Source of the DNA: Ophiobolus disseminans
Lineage: Eukaryota; Ascomycota; Dothideomycetes; Pleosporales; Phaeosphaeriaceae
DNA length: 64,000 bases
Direction of reading: 5' to 3'
NCBI GenBank assembly: GCA_010093685.1
Contig: MU006245.1
Span: 124,001 to 188,000 of the forward strand
Below are positions 42,813-54,773 of this stretch, piece after piece. Made by a program: the position numbers and the translations under genes. The notes under the pieces were generated by a model that did no database searches, was not told the origin of the DNA, and saw only the letters and a list, made by a program, of their open reading frames with translations. The number at the start of each line of letters is the position of its first letter. Positions within the stretch are counted from its first letter, which is position 1.

Positions 42813-44861
42813 CTATCCCCTCAACCCCTCCCGAACATTCCTCTCCAACCCCCCCACCGCCTCCCTCACACTCGGCGCAAAATGCCTCTTCAACAGCTCT
42901 CCCTCCCACACCGTCCCCGAGAACGCATTACTCCCCTCGACCTCTCCCCTCAGCGCATCAAACACGCCGTCCCCCCTACGCTCCTCTGTATTCCACAGCG
43001 GCGCGACTTTCTTGGCATGAGATTTGGTGATGCGATTCATGAGCCCGAGCATAGCGGTACAGCTTTTCTCGGGCAGATGTAGGGATATGGTCATGAGCTG
43101 CTTGGCAAAGGCGGCGACGCGTAGGGGCGGGACGGCGCGGAGGGATGCGGCGGGGAGGAGGACGGATGTTAGAGAGCGGATGAGGAGGACGATGGTGGTT
43201 TGGACGTTGATTTTGTTAGTTGGGATGTGAGATTCCGGGGCATTTGGGTCGGGCAGATGCAGAGATTTGGAGCTGAGTTCGACGTCTGGACTCAGACTGA
43301 CCGCGTGTAGTGTGCGGTATAAGTGCGTGATGAAGAAGCTTAGGTCGAGTTTTAGGGCAGACGCGGCTTTGGCTGCGTCTTGGCCTTCGAGGAGCGCAAA
43401 GGCTGTGATGACGCAGAGGAGGGATTCGCGCGTGAGGTTTCGCTCGGGTATTTCGTCGTCGTCGTCGCTTTCGGCGTCTTCGTCTTCGTCATCTGAAGCC
43501 CCGGCTGCGGCTGCAGCGGACACTTCTGCGGTGGTGATGATGTCGCGGAGGGCTTCGAGGATGTCGCCGAAGAAATCTTGGTTGATGAGGTGGGCATAGC
43601 GTGCTAGTCCTTCGAGCACCGCGCCCATGAGCTTTGGTGAGCGGGCTTTTAAGATGCGGAAGTAGGACACGAAGACCATTTTCAGAGTGTCGGCTTGCAT
43701 CCTGTCGCGCTCTTCGTGACTGACAGCCGCATCTGCCTCCTTGAACTCCTTCTCGATCGCTTTCTTCTCCTTCAGATCTTTCCGTGTCCTCTTCGTCCGG
43801 AACTCGCGCTTCTGTTTCAGCTTCTTGCCGTTAAATTGATCCTCTGCCTTGTCGACCGAATTGTATGAAGCTTTCTGCGCAAATTCGGACAGCAGCCGCA
43901 GATGCAGAAACGTGTTCAGCACGCTCTCATCAAAGTGATAATTCTTCCCCTTCATCATCTTCGTCAACATAGTGACTGCTTCCAACGAAACATTGCCATC
44001 CTCATCATTTTCGAACAGTGTCTCAAGAGCCTCCCGACACCGCACAAAGTCGGCATCGACTCTTCGCGTGCTAAGCTTGCCAATCAAAAGCTTCAGCAGC
44101 TCGCCACGGAAGTTGAAGTGGGGTACTGCGGTGATCAGACTGCACGCACAAGTGACCGCAACCGATGCCAGGCCAGCCGTCTGCTCGTTCTTGTGCCCAC
44201 TAGCCTTTGCCAGCTTGCCCAACTGCTCAACATATGCCTGGTATCCTGTAACAAGCCTCTGTTCGAACGTGCGCAGCTTCTTGACATCCTTCGATATCTT
44301 CTCGCCCATGGCTTCTTCGGACAGCGGTCGTATCCTGTACCCTGGAATCAAGTCCTTGAAGATGGCCACCTGTGTAGCCAGCGCCAACTTCTTGACCGTG
44401 ACGTTCTCCGAATCCGAGATCGCCGCCAGCGTCTTCAGGGCGTGGATATGCTCCTCGGGATCCTCATTGACTAGGCTGGCTATCCTCGCCAGTTCCTCCT
44501 TGGCCTCGAGGATTTGCTGTCGCGCGGGTATCTTTGGCTTCTGCTCCTCCACTACCTTCTCTTCCTGTTCCTCCTTGGCTTCATCGCCAGAGCCCAAGAA
44601 ACTGTCCGAATCTTCTTCGCTCTTGACCTCCTCGGCAGCAGGCGCGGGCGCGACCCACCCCTCCACAGTCCTGACCGGCAGTCGTTTATTCTCCTTCTTC
44701 TTATTCAGCTTGCGCGGGCGTGTTTCATAGTCCTGCTCGAGATCCCACTTGGACGCATTTTTCAAGAAATCCGCCTTATGGTTCTGCTTCGTCTGAATCG
44801 GATACGCGCCGTCCTCAGGCGGCGACAAGCGTCTTCTCTTCGCAGCCGGTACAGCAGCCAT
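42813..44861 (-). CDS. NOC3: nucleolar complex-associated protein 3
   Basis: Single exon, 682 residues. Noc3 works with Noc2 in moving pre-60S particles from nucleolus to nucleoplasm and also has a role in replication initiation in yeast. A lysine-rich nuclear targeting start (AAKRRRLSPP) and an acidic segment lead into the NOC3 N-terminal domain: PARQQILEAKEELARIASLVNEDPEEH and LALATQVAIFKDLIPGYRIRPL. The CBF/Mak21 domain follows (MVFVSYFRILKARSPKLMGAVLEGLARYAHLIN), with an acidic insert, then a final helical part (HLPEKSCTAMLGLMNRITKSH). Length fits fungal Noc3. It shares a 208-base promoter with NIP7, another 60S assembly factor. Confidence 0.93.
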   Translation of the reverse strand: MAAVPAAKRRRLSPPEDGAYPIQTKQNHKADFLKNASKWDLEQDYETRPRKLNKKKENKRLPVRTVEGWVAPAPAAEEVKSEEDSDSFLGSGDEAKEEQEEKVVEEQKPKIPARQQILEAKEELARIASLVNEDPEEHIHALKTLAAISDSENVTVKKLALATQVAIFKDLIPGYRIRPLSEEAMGEKISKDVKKLRTFEQRLVTGYQAYVEQLGKLAKASGHKNEQTAGLASVAVTCACSLITAVPHFNFRGELLKLLIGKLSTRRVDADFVRCREALETLFENDEDGNVSLEAVTMLTKMMKGKNYHFDESVLNTFLHLRLLSEFAQKASYNSVDKAEDQFNGKKLKQKREFRTKRTRKDLKEKKAIEKEFKEADAAVSHEERDRMQADTLKMVFVSYFRILKARSPKLMGAVLEGLARYAHLINQDFFGDILEALRDIITTAEVSAAAAAGASDDEDEDAESDDDDEIPERNLTRESLLCVITAFALLEGQDAAKAASALKLDLSFFITHLYRTLHAVSLSPDVELSSKSLHLPDPNAPESHIPTNKINVQTTIVLLIRSLTSVLLPAASLRAVPPLRVAAFAKQLMTISLHLPEKSCTAMLGLMNRITKSHAKKVAPLWNTEERRGDGVFDALRGEVEGSNAFSGTVWEGELLKRHFAPSVREAVGGLERNVREGLRG

Positions 44862-45069
44862 CGTTTCGTCGTGAGTGTTGGCGGTGTGGGGTTCGTTGGT
44901 TGTGTAGAAAAGCGGGAGCGTGTGTCGAGAATTTTAGTGGAGCGGCCGGTGAAAGCGGTGGCAGAACCGCCGACATTGCCCCAGTTATTTTTTTGAACTC
45001 GAACATTTGCGACCGCACGACTTTCAACTCTTGCGTCCACACACACACACACACACACATACCAACACG
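44862..45069. promoter_or_regulatory. bidirectional promoter between NOC3 and NIP7
   Basis: Only 208 bases separate the start codons of two divergent ribosome-assembly genes, so they must share a promoter. It contains a T7 run near 44989 and a CA repeat at 45038-45059, which lies in the NIP7 leader. No TATA box is seen in either direction, as is usual for ribosome-biogenesis genes. Confidence 0.6.
45038..45059 (+). repeat. CA dinucleotide repeat, 11 units
   Basis: An uninterrupted CA run ends 10 bases before the NIP7 start codon, so it is in the 5' leader. Its length may vary between strains. Confidence 0.95.
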
Positions 45070-45673
45070 ATGCGGCCCCTCACAGAACCCGAGACAAAAA
45101 CTCTCTTTGAGAAACTGGCGACATACTGCGGAAAAGGCATATCAAATCTCATCGCCGACCCATCAGGCGGCTCAGACCGCTATGTCTTCCGCGTCCAAGT
45201 AACTCCTCGCATCCACATAAGCCACCACAGACTAACAACCACAGGGCTCACGCGTCTACTACGTCCGCGAATCCCTCTCCAACCTCGCCACCTCCGTCTC
45301 GCGCGACGCCCTCCTTTCCCTCGGAATCTGCCTCGGAAAATTCACCAAAACGGGGAAATTCCGGCTGCACATAACCGCGCTGTCCATCATCGCGCCGCAC
45401 GCGCGCTACAAGGTGTGGGTCAAGGCGAACGGCGAGATGCCGTTCCTGTACGGGGGGAACGTGCTGAAAGCGCATGTAGGACGCTGGAGCGAGGATTGTC
45501 CTGAGCATCAGGGCGTCGTAGTGCTGAGCATGAACGATACGCCCCTGGGCTTTGGCGTGAGTGCGAGGAGTACGGCCGAGGCGAGGAAGTTGGATCCGAC
45601 GGGTGTGGTTACGTTCAGGCAAGCGGATGTGGGGGAGTATTTGAGGGAGGAGGATACGTTGTTTTCGACTTGA
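45070..45673 (+). CDS. NIP7: 60S ribosome subunit biogenesis protein NIP7
   Basis: Two exons, 45070-45198 and 45245-45673, give 185 residues, the usual length. Nip7 binds pre-27S rRNA with Nop8/Nop53 partners and is needed for 60S maturation. The N-terminal domain starts MRPLTEPETKTLFEKLATYC and has SRVYYVRESLSNLAT. The C-terminal PUA domain reads FLYGGNVLKAHVGRWSEDCP, then GVVVLSMNDTPLGFGVSARS and FRQADVGEYLREED. All are hallmarks of the family. The gene diverges from NOC3, which serves the same pathway, and converges on ISY1. Confidence 0.96.
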
Positions 45674-46104
45674 GGGTGGGGATAGAGTAGGATGGGATGG
45701 GAACACTTGAGCGATGCAGGGAGTATGTGCAAGAGGCGTGGTTGGAAGGCATGGCTGAAGAAAAGGAACAGTCTGTGTGGACCACGAACGCAATTGAGGC
45801 ACCGGGACAGAGATCGAGGGAAAAGTCAGACGGATGAGATTCCGAACAGCCATGTGCTGTAACAGCTGAGACGCACGAATAAATGATACCCAAGTTCCTC
45901 ATCAACTCGCACATGCCAAACCAAGACCGTCATAGTAGTATATTCTCCAATTAATACATAGCTCTTGCTATCCGTACTCCCCACTGATGTACACATAACC
46001 TTTTGCTAGCCGATCGCTCGACTCGGGTATCAATCTTGACCCAGTTCCCAGTATCCTACGAGAAGAAAATCTTCACAGGCTCAAAGAAAGCTTCGTCGCA
46101 CTGC
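45674..46104. other. 3' region between convergent NIP7 and ISY1
   Basis: Holds only the two 3' ends. No gene or structured element is seen in it. Confidence 0.4.
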
Positions 46105-46869
46105 TCACTCGCCCAGCTTCTCAAGCAGCTTCCTTCTCCTACGCTCAACCAGCTCATCGTTGACCTCCTCGAGTGTCGGCACCCTCCACCTCACACCATC
46201 TCCAGCATCGCCCGGTAACTCGATCCACTCCTGCTGGGCCTTCGACGGCTTATCGCCCAGATCATCTCCAAGTAGCATGAAGTTATCCCACGCCTCCTTC
46301 TCCTTTGCGCGCTCGTACGCAAGAAGCGTGCCGTCCTCCTCGTCCAGGTTGTACCCATAGTATCCTGCATCCACCCTCTGCCGGAGTTCACTCCTCTTCT
46401 CCCTGCCCTTCTGGATCCCCGAATCGTCCTCTGGTTTCTGCTGTCGCTCAAACAGTTCCTTCACACCGGGCAGTTCCTTTGCGCGCCCAAAGTATCTATA
46501 CCCCTTGCCTCCGCCAGGCACCTCCTTGCCATCTTCATCCAGCACCCGCCCACCGCGCATGTAGTTCGGGCCTCCCTGATTCCTTATCTGGCTCTCCCAC
46601 ATGTGTTTCTCGCGCATGAGCTTGTTGATTTCGTCGTTGAGGTCGCGGATCTGGTAGTCTGAGATGGCCTCGTCCTGGATCTTTGTGACTTTGCGCGAGA
46701 TCTCTTTGAGCACTTGCCCGCGCCATTTCTCGCACACCGGAATCGAGGTTACGGATGTGATGAGTTTGGGGCGACGTGTGCGGGAGATGTCGATGATTCC
46801 TGCTTCGGCGGCTTGGGCTGCGCGGAAGCGGAAGAGCATAGAATGCGCCTTTTCTGAATTGCGGGCCAT
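46105..46869 (-). CDS. ISY1: pre-mRNA-splicing factor ISY1
   Basis: Single exon, 254 residues, starting MARNSEKAHSMLFRFRAAQA, the standard Isy1 start. Isy1 belongs to the Prp19-associated complex and supports the first transesterification step and its fidelity. Conserved stretches include RTRRPKLITSVTSIPVCEKW and the helix VLKEISRKVTKIQDEAISDY followed by QIRDLNDEINKLMREK. A further signature is GYRYFGRAKELPGVKELFE. The C-terminal half (EELVERRRRK-like end) is charged. The ATG at 46869 is chosen over open sequence further upstream because it matches the family start exactly. Confidence 0.96.
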   Translation of the reverse strand: MARNSEKAHSMLFRFRAAQAAEAGIIDISRTRRPKLITSVTSIPVCEKWRGQVLKEISRKVTKIQDEAISDYQIRDLNDEINKLMREKHMWESQIRNQGGPNYMRGGRVLDEDGKEVPGGGKGYRYFGRAKELPGVKELFERQQKPEDDSGIQKGREKRSELRQRVDAGYYGYNLDEEDGTLLAYERAKEKEAWDNFMLLGDDLGDKPSKAQQEWIELPGDAGDGVRWRVPTLEEVNDELVERRRRKLLEKLGE

Positions 46870-48089
46870 GATCGCGGTGATCAAGTGTTATCGTCTGAGG
46901 AGGCTTTGTGCTTGGGTACAGGTGAGAGAGTGTTTGCGCTGGGTTGCGAACCAGTGTATGTTGTGTGTTGTGTTGTATTGTGTAGTGTCGCGCAAGGCTT
47001 CGATTAGGAGTGGGTTGAATCCGTCAAAAAGCTGTGTCTATTAAACTGGAAGCTGCCCGCAGTCGCAGAAGAGAAGGGTTGATGGTGTAGCGTGATGCGC
47101 AAATGGCGATTGTGGTGTTTTCGAGGAGACGCGTCAGAAGGTTTCATTCCATGTTTCTGCCGCCCACACCGCCCCGCGGTCTTGGCGTTTACCTGTTCGC
47201 ATGAGCCGACTGCATTAAGACTGATCCGATTCATGCACTGCTGACCAAGTTCATGCAAGCCCGGGCAGCATCCAATCACATTCTTGTTTCGATATTACGA
47301 AGGAGGTCATATTTAGTGATGCTCTGATGTTTTGTTAACGTGTTAATATTTAATATATATCCTAGCATAGGAAGACCTATCTACCTTTGAACCCTTTTTA
47401 AGGTTTCTTGAGGGCTTGATAGTATCATGAGGATATACAGGCCCCCGGTTTTAGATCAAGGCAACACGACAAAGTGCACGCAGCACTGGCGTATTACTAA
47501 ATACGAGCTCCTTCCTATACAAGTCACATAGCACTCTTGAGTCTTTTCCAATTTATATGCTTAATTCATCGCGCTATCAATCTAAACGCTGCCCAGCAGA
47601 GGCATCTTAACACCGCGAAAAGACATTATGCTACGCCTCGCCGCCTAATTATACTGATTGGCCAAGCAACAGGAGTAAGGGAAGTGGGTCGAGGTGGCCG
47701 AGTTAAAAGGTGTACCGCAAACACAAACACGTCTCGAGAAGTGCGTGAAGAAAAGACATCACCACACTTTCTTCTTCTCCGTCCAGCTCCATCCCCAGTC
47801 GAGCTTACTTCTCACATCTCGCACACAGTGCTTGACCGTTGAACGCCAATACCACAGATCCCGCGACTTCCAGCTCCACTGTAACTGCTGCTTCGTCCGG
47901 ACCCAAACCGAAAGGAAATGACCGCATGCTGAAAGATTGACCGATAGATACATAGGAGAGGTGGCGACTAGGCCGGTAGCGCTAATGAAGACTAGGAAAG
48001 TTGTTTTGTCAGCCACGATTAATGACTCGAGGTTGTGGTGTATCGAATAGACAAAGAAAAATATAATAGGGCAAAGGTGGGAGAAGAGA
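46870..48089. other. intergenic region with a TA-rich island
   Basis: No gene supported. Bases about 47280-47660 are unusually AT-rich, with TTAATATTTAATATATATCC near 47342 and many TA steps, unlike the GC-balanced flanks. This may be a small remnant of a RIP-mutated repeat. Confidence 0.45.
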
Positions 48090-51000
48090 CTAAGCACCCT
48101 CATTGCGCGACTCCGTTCTCGACTCTGTTCTCGACTCGTTGCGGGATTGGGACCTTGAACTCAAGGAACCGAGGAGTGAAGGTCGAGAGTTGACATTGTT
48201 GCTGCTATGTCGACCCTTCAACGAGTGCATGTGAAGGTGACCAACGTCGTGTTTGCCTGAGTTGGTAAGTCAGTGGACATTGCAGAGGAATCAAAGATGC
48301 AGAACTTACCATCGCAACACGCGCGAACATTGACCATGTTGTTCGGGTCATGCTCAACATGGCTGTGGATATCGCGGCCGAGCTCCATCTTGGCATCACT
48401 GGGCTCTTCATACGTGGTAGACTCTTGCACGCTAGTTCTACTTCGGCGGCTTGAGAATGATCCTCGCATGGCAGACGTGGGTCGGAGTATGCTACTGAAA
48501 CGGCTGGAGGCGGAGTTCTGGACAGGCTCGGTAGAGGTTGGTCGCAGCTGGGTAGACGATGTCTGCCGAAGCGTTGGTATCTGGGCGTGATGTGGTGATG
48601 ATGTCCGCCGTGTGACGTACGATGACATCGATGCCCGTGAACGACCAGTTGCCCTTGAGGTGCTGCGGAAGCCACCATTAAACTCATCTTGAATCTCATC
48701 GGTAGCGGCAGGCTTCTGCTCTGGTTGTTCGCCTTCAACCACACGTTGGCATAGGTAGTTGAGAGCGTTGTACCAAGTCTCGTGTCGTTGACCTGTGGTC
48801 GCGGTGAATTTGATTGAACGACCGGGTGTGATGATGAGCAAGCTCTTCTGATGAAGGCCTGGCGGAAGAGGGTTGTTATCCTCGACTTCCTGCACAGCCT
48901 CAATCGCGACACTCTTTCCCTTCAGCTCCGTTTTGCCAGCAGTCTGTGGGTCCCTGTCACTCCAATACAATGTCCGTGTGTAAGGATGAATCCAAAAGAA
49001 TCGTCGATGACGGTTCTCTGACAGTCCTTCGCGTCCGGTCTTGCGGGTGTACTTCCATAGGTACTCCCCAATCATTGTTTGAGTAATAGCTTGGATCATG
49101 CGTGGGTCTGTTGCGCCGGCGGGCAATCCGTTCGGAGTGAATGATGGTCCACCCTGCATGTTGAAACGCTGGTCGACTTCGGAAGTGAAAGAAGACAGTG
49201 ATGATTGCCGGCTGAGCGGCGACGACGCTCCACTCCGCGCCTCGCTGCGCTGTGACTGGCGACGGGGACGAGGCGTAGTACCACCAGTCCCAGCAGTCTT
49301 TGGCGTCAGGGTTGCGCTGCCTGTACGGATTGACGGTGTTTGGGGTCGTCTTTTGTAGGCAGATGCGGGCATCATGGGAGGTCCCATAGCTCCAGGAGTA
49401 GTCGGTGGCAAGATTTTGGCTGCTGCAGCAATGACTTCCTTGTGATCAGGGGGCAGCGGGGGTGGAGTTGCGCCACGCGAACGCATGCTGCCAGAACTAC
49501 CGGGTCGTCTTGGAGTTCGGATCTCGTTCGAGTGCCTCCTGCTAGGTGACGGCGGCGGCGACATAGACTTCTCCACTCCAGCTGTGGCAATAGTGCCAGA
49601 GTATCGTTGACTGCGAGCGAGGAGTAGCTTATCAATTTGTTCGGCCGACACCATGGTTTGAGTGCCTCCATCTGTCATTGGCGTGCGAGGCGTCTTAGGG
49701 AGAGAATTGGAACTGATGCTTCCGAGTGGCGTGCGCGCTTCCCTAGCAGTAGACTCGGTATCAGGCTGAACCTGCCGGTCTGTGCTCCATGGCAACACTG
49801 AATCAAAGAAGCCAAGCTTAGCTGGTTCTGGGGTCTTCGCCTTATCGATCCCACTTTGTGCAGGTGTTGTTGAAGCCAAGAAAGGTACAGGACCAGATCG
49901 ATGTGCTGTCACCGGTCTTGAAGCGCCAATTGGCTCGGTGTCTTGTGAGAGAACGTTCGATAGCATCAACGTTGGCACTTGGACGCGAGTAGCTGTCGAA
50001 GGCCGACTTGGAGATGGAAGGAATGACGGTAGCGTCGGAGACTCGGGCTTCGTTTCTTGAACAATGGTCACATCTGATAGGCGGTGTTGCGATGGCACTA
50101 CCACCGGTGCCACGACAGGCTCGGTATGCTGAGTAGCAATACTTCCTTGACGCAAAGTCTGCTGCCGTAGTCCAATCGGTTCCGTAACCTGAGCAGAAAG
50201 CATCGACAACCTTGAAGGTGTAGGTCTTGGAAGCTCGACTGGCTCACTGCCCTGTGTGTATAATGTGGATGTGAGGGACAACGTCGGTTTCCTGGGCTCC
50301 AATGGCGCCGAGGATTGATGAGTAAGAGATGACAGCTGCGAAGGTGCTGCTTTTGGAGGCTCCACAGGCTCGGTTGCCCGCGACGATAAAGGCGACAGAA
50401 GTAGTGGCGGAGGTCGAGCCGCCGCAGGCTCGTACGACCAACTTGATAATGCCGAAGCCTTCAACTGCTGTTGTCGAGGCGCGACTGGCTCGGTCGCATG
50501 TGATGAGAGCTGCGAAAACTGCGAAAGGGCTTGCCTTGGCTTAAATGGTTCTGTGGTCTGTGAAGACAGCACGGACAACGTTGGAGGTTGAGGACGAGAA
50601 GCGGGTGTCGGATCAGTCGAATGAGCTGATAAATTGGACATCTGCAACGGTGTTGATTTCTGCAATTCTCGTACATCTGCATCGTGACTGATTGACGACC
50701 CAACGTTCTGGATGGCTTCTGTAGATTGTTGCTCGTGTACCACCGACCTTGACACCTCTTTGGGCTCAGTAGTCTGGGAGTAGATGCCAGACGCAAGGAG
50801 CGCAGCAGGAGCAAGCGCTTTATATGCGAGACCATCTTTTGGTTCACTGCTCTGATGCGCAATCGTTGAGACACCGAGAGATGGCACGGCAGGCCTCGTC
50901 TCCACAGGCGCGGTGGGCAACGTCTCGTGAGACGTGAAGTTTGACAGACCAAACGCCGGTCTAGCAGCGTGTCGAGGCTCGGTTTGATGCGCAGACACCG

Positions 51001-53626
51001 AGGAGAGATTGAGTGGGGTGTCTGGCATAGCGCGAGGAGACGTGTGTTGTGACGACAACGAGGAGTAATCGAAGAGAGGAACAGGGGTTGCCTTTGGTGC
51101 ACTCTCATGACTGGAAAGAGATGACAATGTAAGCGGGACAACAGGTGGAGCCCGGGGAGAAGACTCATGTCCAGAGACACTCGAGACAGAGAGCGGGAGA
51201 ACAGGTGGTGCCCGAGGAGCAGTTTCATGTCCAGAGACGCTCGATAAGTTTAGTGATGGTGGCGATGTAAGCCTAGGTACAGTCTCTTGAGCGAAGAAAG
51301 AAGAGACAATAAGCCTTGCCGGTAGTGGAGCCTGAGGAGCTGTGTTTTGTGTAAAAAGTGACGAGACATGTAAACTTGCGGGTCGGGCAATCTGTGGCTG
51401 AGTGCCTTGAGACGTGATGGCAGACAAGCCTACTCTTTGGCGAGGCTCGGATTCCGTCATCATGCCCGAATCCACCATTGCTGGCTTGACAATGTCTGAC
51501 TCGAGTGGGGATCTGCCCAGGACAGACTTTCGGAGAGCTCCTGGCGACGATTCTGGCGAGTATAATACGCTCGATCGACTTGGTGTCCCTTCGCCAATGC
51601 TACCATCATCTTCGTCTCCACTGAGATCTTCCAATTCCGCAAACAGACTCTTGCCTTGGGCAGGAGTGTTCTCTCTGCTGTCGCTGGCGTAGCTGGCTGG
51701 CGAATCCTTTACAACAGGAGGAGTTGCAAAGAAGTCCAGACCCCCTCGTGGCGTTGACCTCCGTGAGCTGCTCTGCTTGGCTTTGAGACGGAATCGGGGA
51801 TGCTGATTTTGTATGGGCGTCCTCAGATCCATCTCGTCGAGCTCGTCGCCTGAAGTAGACGCCGTGCTCTCGTACGAGTCCTGGTGCGGGCCTCTATTAA
51901 GCGAGGACCTGCTTGGGCGTGATGTGACTTGAGAGGGTCCAGCTTCCGTTTCGGTCAGCTCGTCACTGCTCCCTCCGTCGAGTGTCTCAGCTCCGGTCAT
52001 GAACGCATCAGTCTCTGTTGTCATACCGTCACGTTCGTTGGCAGTTTCAAATGCAGCATCCGAAGTCTCATTGGCGGTCTCAAATCCTTCATTCGCACTT
52101 GTATCGGCAGCAGAGCTGAATCCACTTGTAAATGCTCCGGGAACATGGTCAGTTTGCCTCGGGCGTCGACTAGGTGTAGCTTGCATGCCCTCCTGCTCTT
52201 CCCAGTCTTCGTCCTCCTCTAGGATTTCCTGAGTACCTGATCGTAGGGCACCCAGCCGGTCGGGGCGAGCGGGCTTTTTGAACACATCCTTGTCGGTCTT
52301 CCTTCGCTTGCCTGCACTTCCGGGTCCGTTAAGAGGGCCGCGATTTGTCTCGAGCTCGTCACGAGCATCTTGAAGCATGCGCTTGAGCTCGATCTTTTCG
52401 GTCTTCTCACGGTGGATGTTGTTCTTGAGCTGTTGGATCATGCGGTGGGCGTGCTGAAGTGAGTGCTTCAGAGTCTCCGACTCGAGCATGCCGTGACGGG
52501 GGGTGGCCTTGCTTGGAGACGGCGGAGGGGAGTGCTCGGGTGTTTGAGTATCGCGCTCTTCTGCACCATCATCTGGAGACGTATCTTCGGCTGCGACTTG
52601 TTCGTCGACCTTGAGTCGGTAAGCTACGGCCCTCGCCAGCTCCTGGTTTTGGTTCGCCAGATCCTCCACCTTGCGTTGCAGTGCGTTCTTCTCGGTCTCG
52701 GTCATAGTGACGTTCCGTCGAAGACTTGTCAGCTCGGTCTCGGTCTGCCTCGTCTTGTTGATGTGGTCGTCGTTGAGCTTCGCATACTGCTGTCTCAGAT
52801 CCTCGACTTCACGCTCCAAAGTCGACTTCTCAGTGCGAACCAGATTCAAAACATGGTTGAGACGATGTTCCTTGTCGGCGGCCGACTTGGACAGCACTTC
52901 AGACTCACGAACTTGCGTCTCCAGATTCCAGTTGACGTCTTTGAGTCGAGACTCGCTCTCGTCGAGGGTCCGTAACCGTTGCGACAGGCCCTCGACTTCG
53001 ATCTCAAGTTGTGACCTGTCCAGATCCGCGGCCTTGAGAGCGTCATCTTTCTCTAGCAACACAGCCTGCAGGTCTTTGAGCTGGGAAAGCAGAGACGTGG
53101 AGATCTCAGTCGCTAGGGCAATGTCGTTTATCCTGCTGGGTTGCTGGTTCCTCTGCTTTCGGGACGGAACACTGACTTTGGTGGGCGAGTGTTGGGCCTC
53201 GCTAGAATAGACGGAGGCGCCAGCTGCCCCATCGGTCTCTCCGCTCGGTACGCGAGACTTGGGGAGGAAAGCGCGAGCCGTCTCCCTTCCGACCTCGTTG
53301 AACTCCTTCTCCAGTTCGGCTAGTCGCTGTCGCAGCTCAGGCCCAATGTCATTCTCTTGCTGCTGCTGCTCGACCTCCTGCAGCTTGTCCTCCAGCTCCC
53401 GTCGCTGCTGGACAAGCGCATTGCCCAGATGCGACGTCTCCTGGAGCCGCCGTGTTGTCTCTGCAAGATGTGCCTGGAGGGCTCTCTTCGCTTGCACCGG
53501 GGAGCCGTTCAGATAGAGGCTGAATTGCGAGTTGTCGAAGGCGGCATAGCGCTGGCGGTGTTGGTCGTGTGCGAAGGGATCCGTGTCCACACCGAGCGCA
53601 CCCGGCGGGGGATTTGCAGTCGCCAT
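48090..53626 (-). CDS. apsA: ApsA/Num1-type cortical anchor with coiled coil, repeats and PH domain
   Basis: Two exons, 53626-48310 and 48256-48090, close in frame to 1827 residues. Num1/ApsA anchors dynein and mitochondria or ER at the cell cortex and is needed for nuclear migration. Residues about 45-350 are a long coiled coil. A disordered region holds Ser/Asp/Glu stretches. Residues about 740-1235 contain around 20 imperfect repeats of some 22 residues built on LSSLSSHxTEPxxP. The PH domain at about 1510-1630 starts MIGEYLWKYTRKTGREGLSE and includes HRRFFWIHPYTRTLYWSD, the Mcp5/Num1 type that binds membrane phosphoinositide. A short 3' exon adds an Arg/Ser/Glu-rich end with repeated TESR/NESR. 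The intron (48309-48257, GTAAGT...CTCAG) is inferred; without it the frame ends at 48218. Confidence 0.9.
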
Positions 53627-54773
53627 AGTCGTTTCGGAGGCCGTGCCTATTCTTCCATTGCCTGGTGCTGGCCCTAGCGCCGATGTTGAGGTGTATGCGA
53701 TGCTGCGGTAAGTGAGTGTTCGCGAGACGGTGATGCGAGGGGCAGGCCCGTGTCAACGAGTCAACGATGAATGGCGATGCGCCCGGGGCTATATTAGGGT
53801 GGTAGGAGTTGTCCGTTTCACTCGGTCAGGGCAAGGGCAGCATGTAGGCAAAGTAACGGGGAAGGCGAAAGGGCTTGGCTGAGGGCGACGCGCGGGCGGA
53901 ATCTCAGGCGACACGGCAGCGGCTGCTGGCACTTGGACGCGTTTCCGTCAGGCAGGGACAGAGCAAGCAAATGCACATCCCAAAGCGGCGCCTACGAGGA
54001 CGGCGTCTACGAGGGCAGAATCGAAAGAAAGAAATGCCAGGCGGGCGAAATGGTGATGACGGAGAGAGATGGGATGACAGCGGGAGTGTTTTGCATGAAT
54101 GATGAGCCGTCCGTGCGGAGCGCATTTAAGATTCGCGCAAGCTCCGCGCAAACATCAACAAAGGAGGGAAAACCCCTCGATTGGTCACTGTGTTTTGCCA
54201 TGCCTGTCAATCTGTATATAATTACGTAGACCACTCCAATGTGTATGCCCCCGCGGTTGTGTTTTGCTAGGCCAAGGAAGGCTGTTTGTGTACGCGATTG
54301 GTCTATCAAAAACACGACGTGGAACCCCACACGCGCGATTTGATAACAGACAGCCTCTATGGTTCATCGACATCGATCGAAGCATGATGTGTTAGTCTGC
54401 ATGAGGTTTCCACTCTGAGAAGCCAGTCAAGGGGTCTTAAGCAGTCACTTCGCTCAACATGAACAGCTCATGTCAACCCAGACGGCTGAATCTGTGGGGT
54501 TGAACTACACATACGGATCGTGGCAGTAGTCGCATGTGCTTACAAATGCAGGGAGCCATGACATGCATTCGCAAAAAGTCTAGTCTTCCAAAATAGACTA
54601 CCATTGACAGACAACGTTGAGTGAGTCGTTCGACTTGTTGACGCGCCACTTCCCCGGATTTGCGCTTACCTAGCTGGGTTGGCGTTGATTAATCAGCCAC
54701 AGCTTGGCTCGAACTTTCTACCCTGAAGTAAACCACAACATCGCACAACCGTACTTTCTTTCCCTTTTACACC
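53627..54773. other. intergenic region between divergent apsA and CWC24
   Basis: Carries both promoters. Bases 53765-54130 are rich in G and A with several frames that lack coding signs. No TATA box is evident near either start. Confidence 0.4.

Noticed and set aside
43972..44730. 252-codon plus-strand open frame opposite NOC3
   Set aside because: Ser-rich antisense of NOC3 without motifs.
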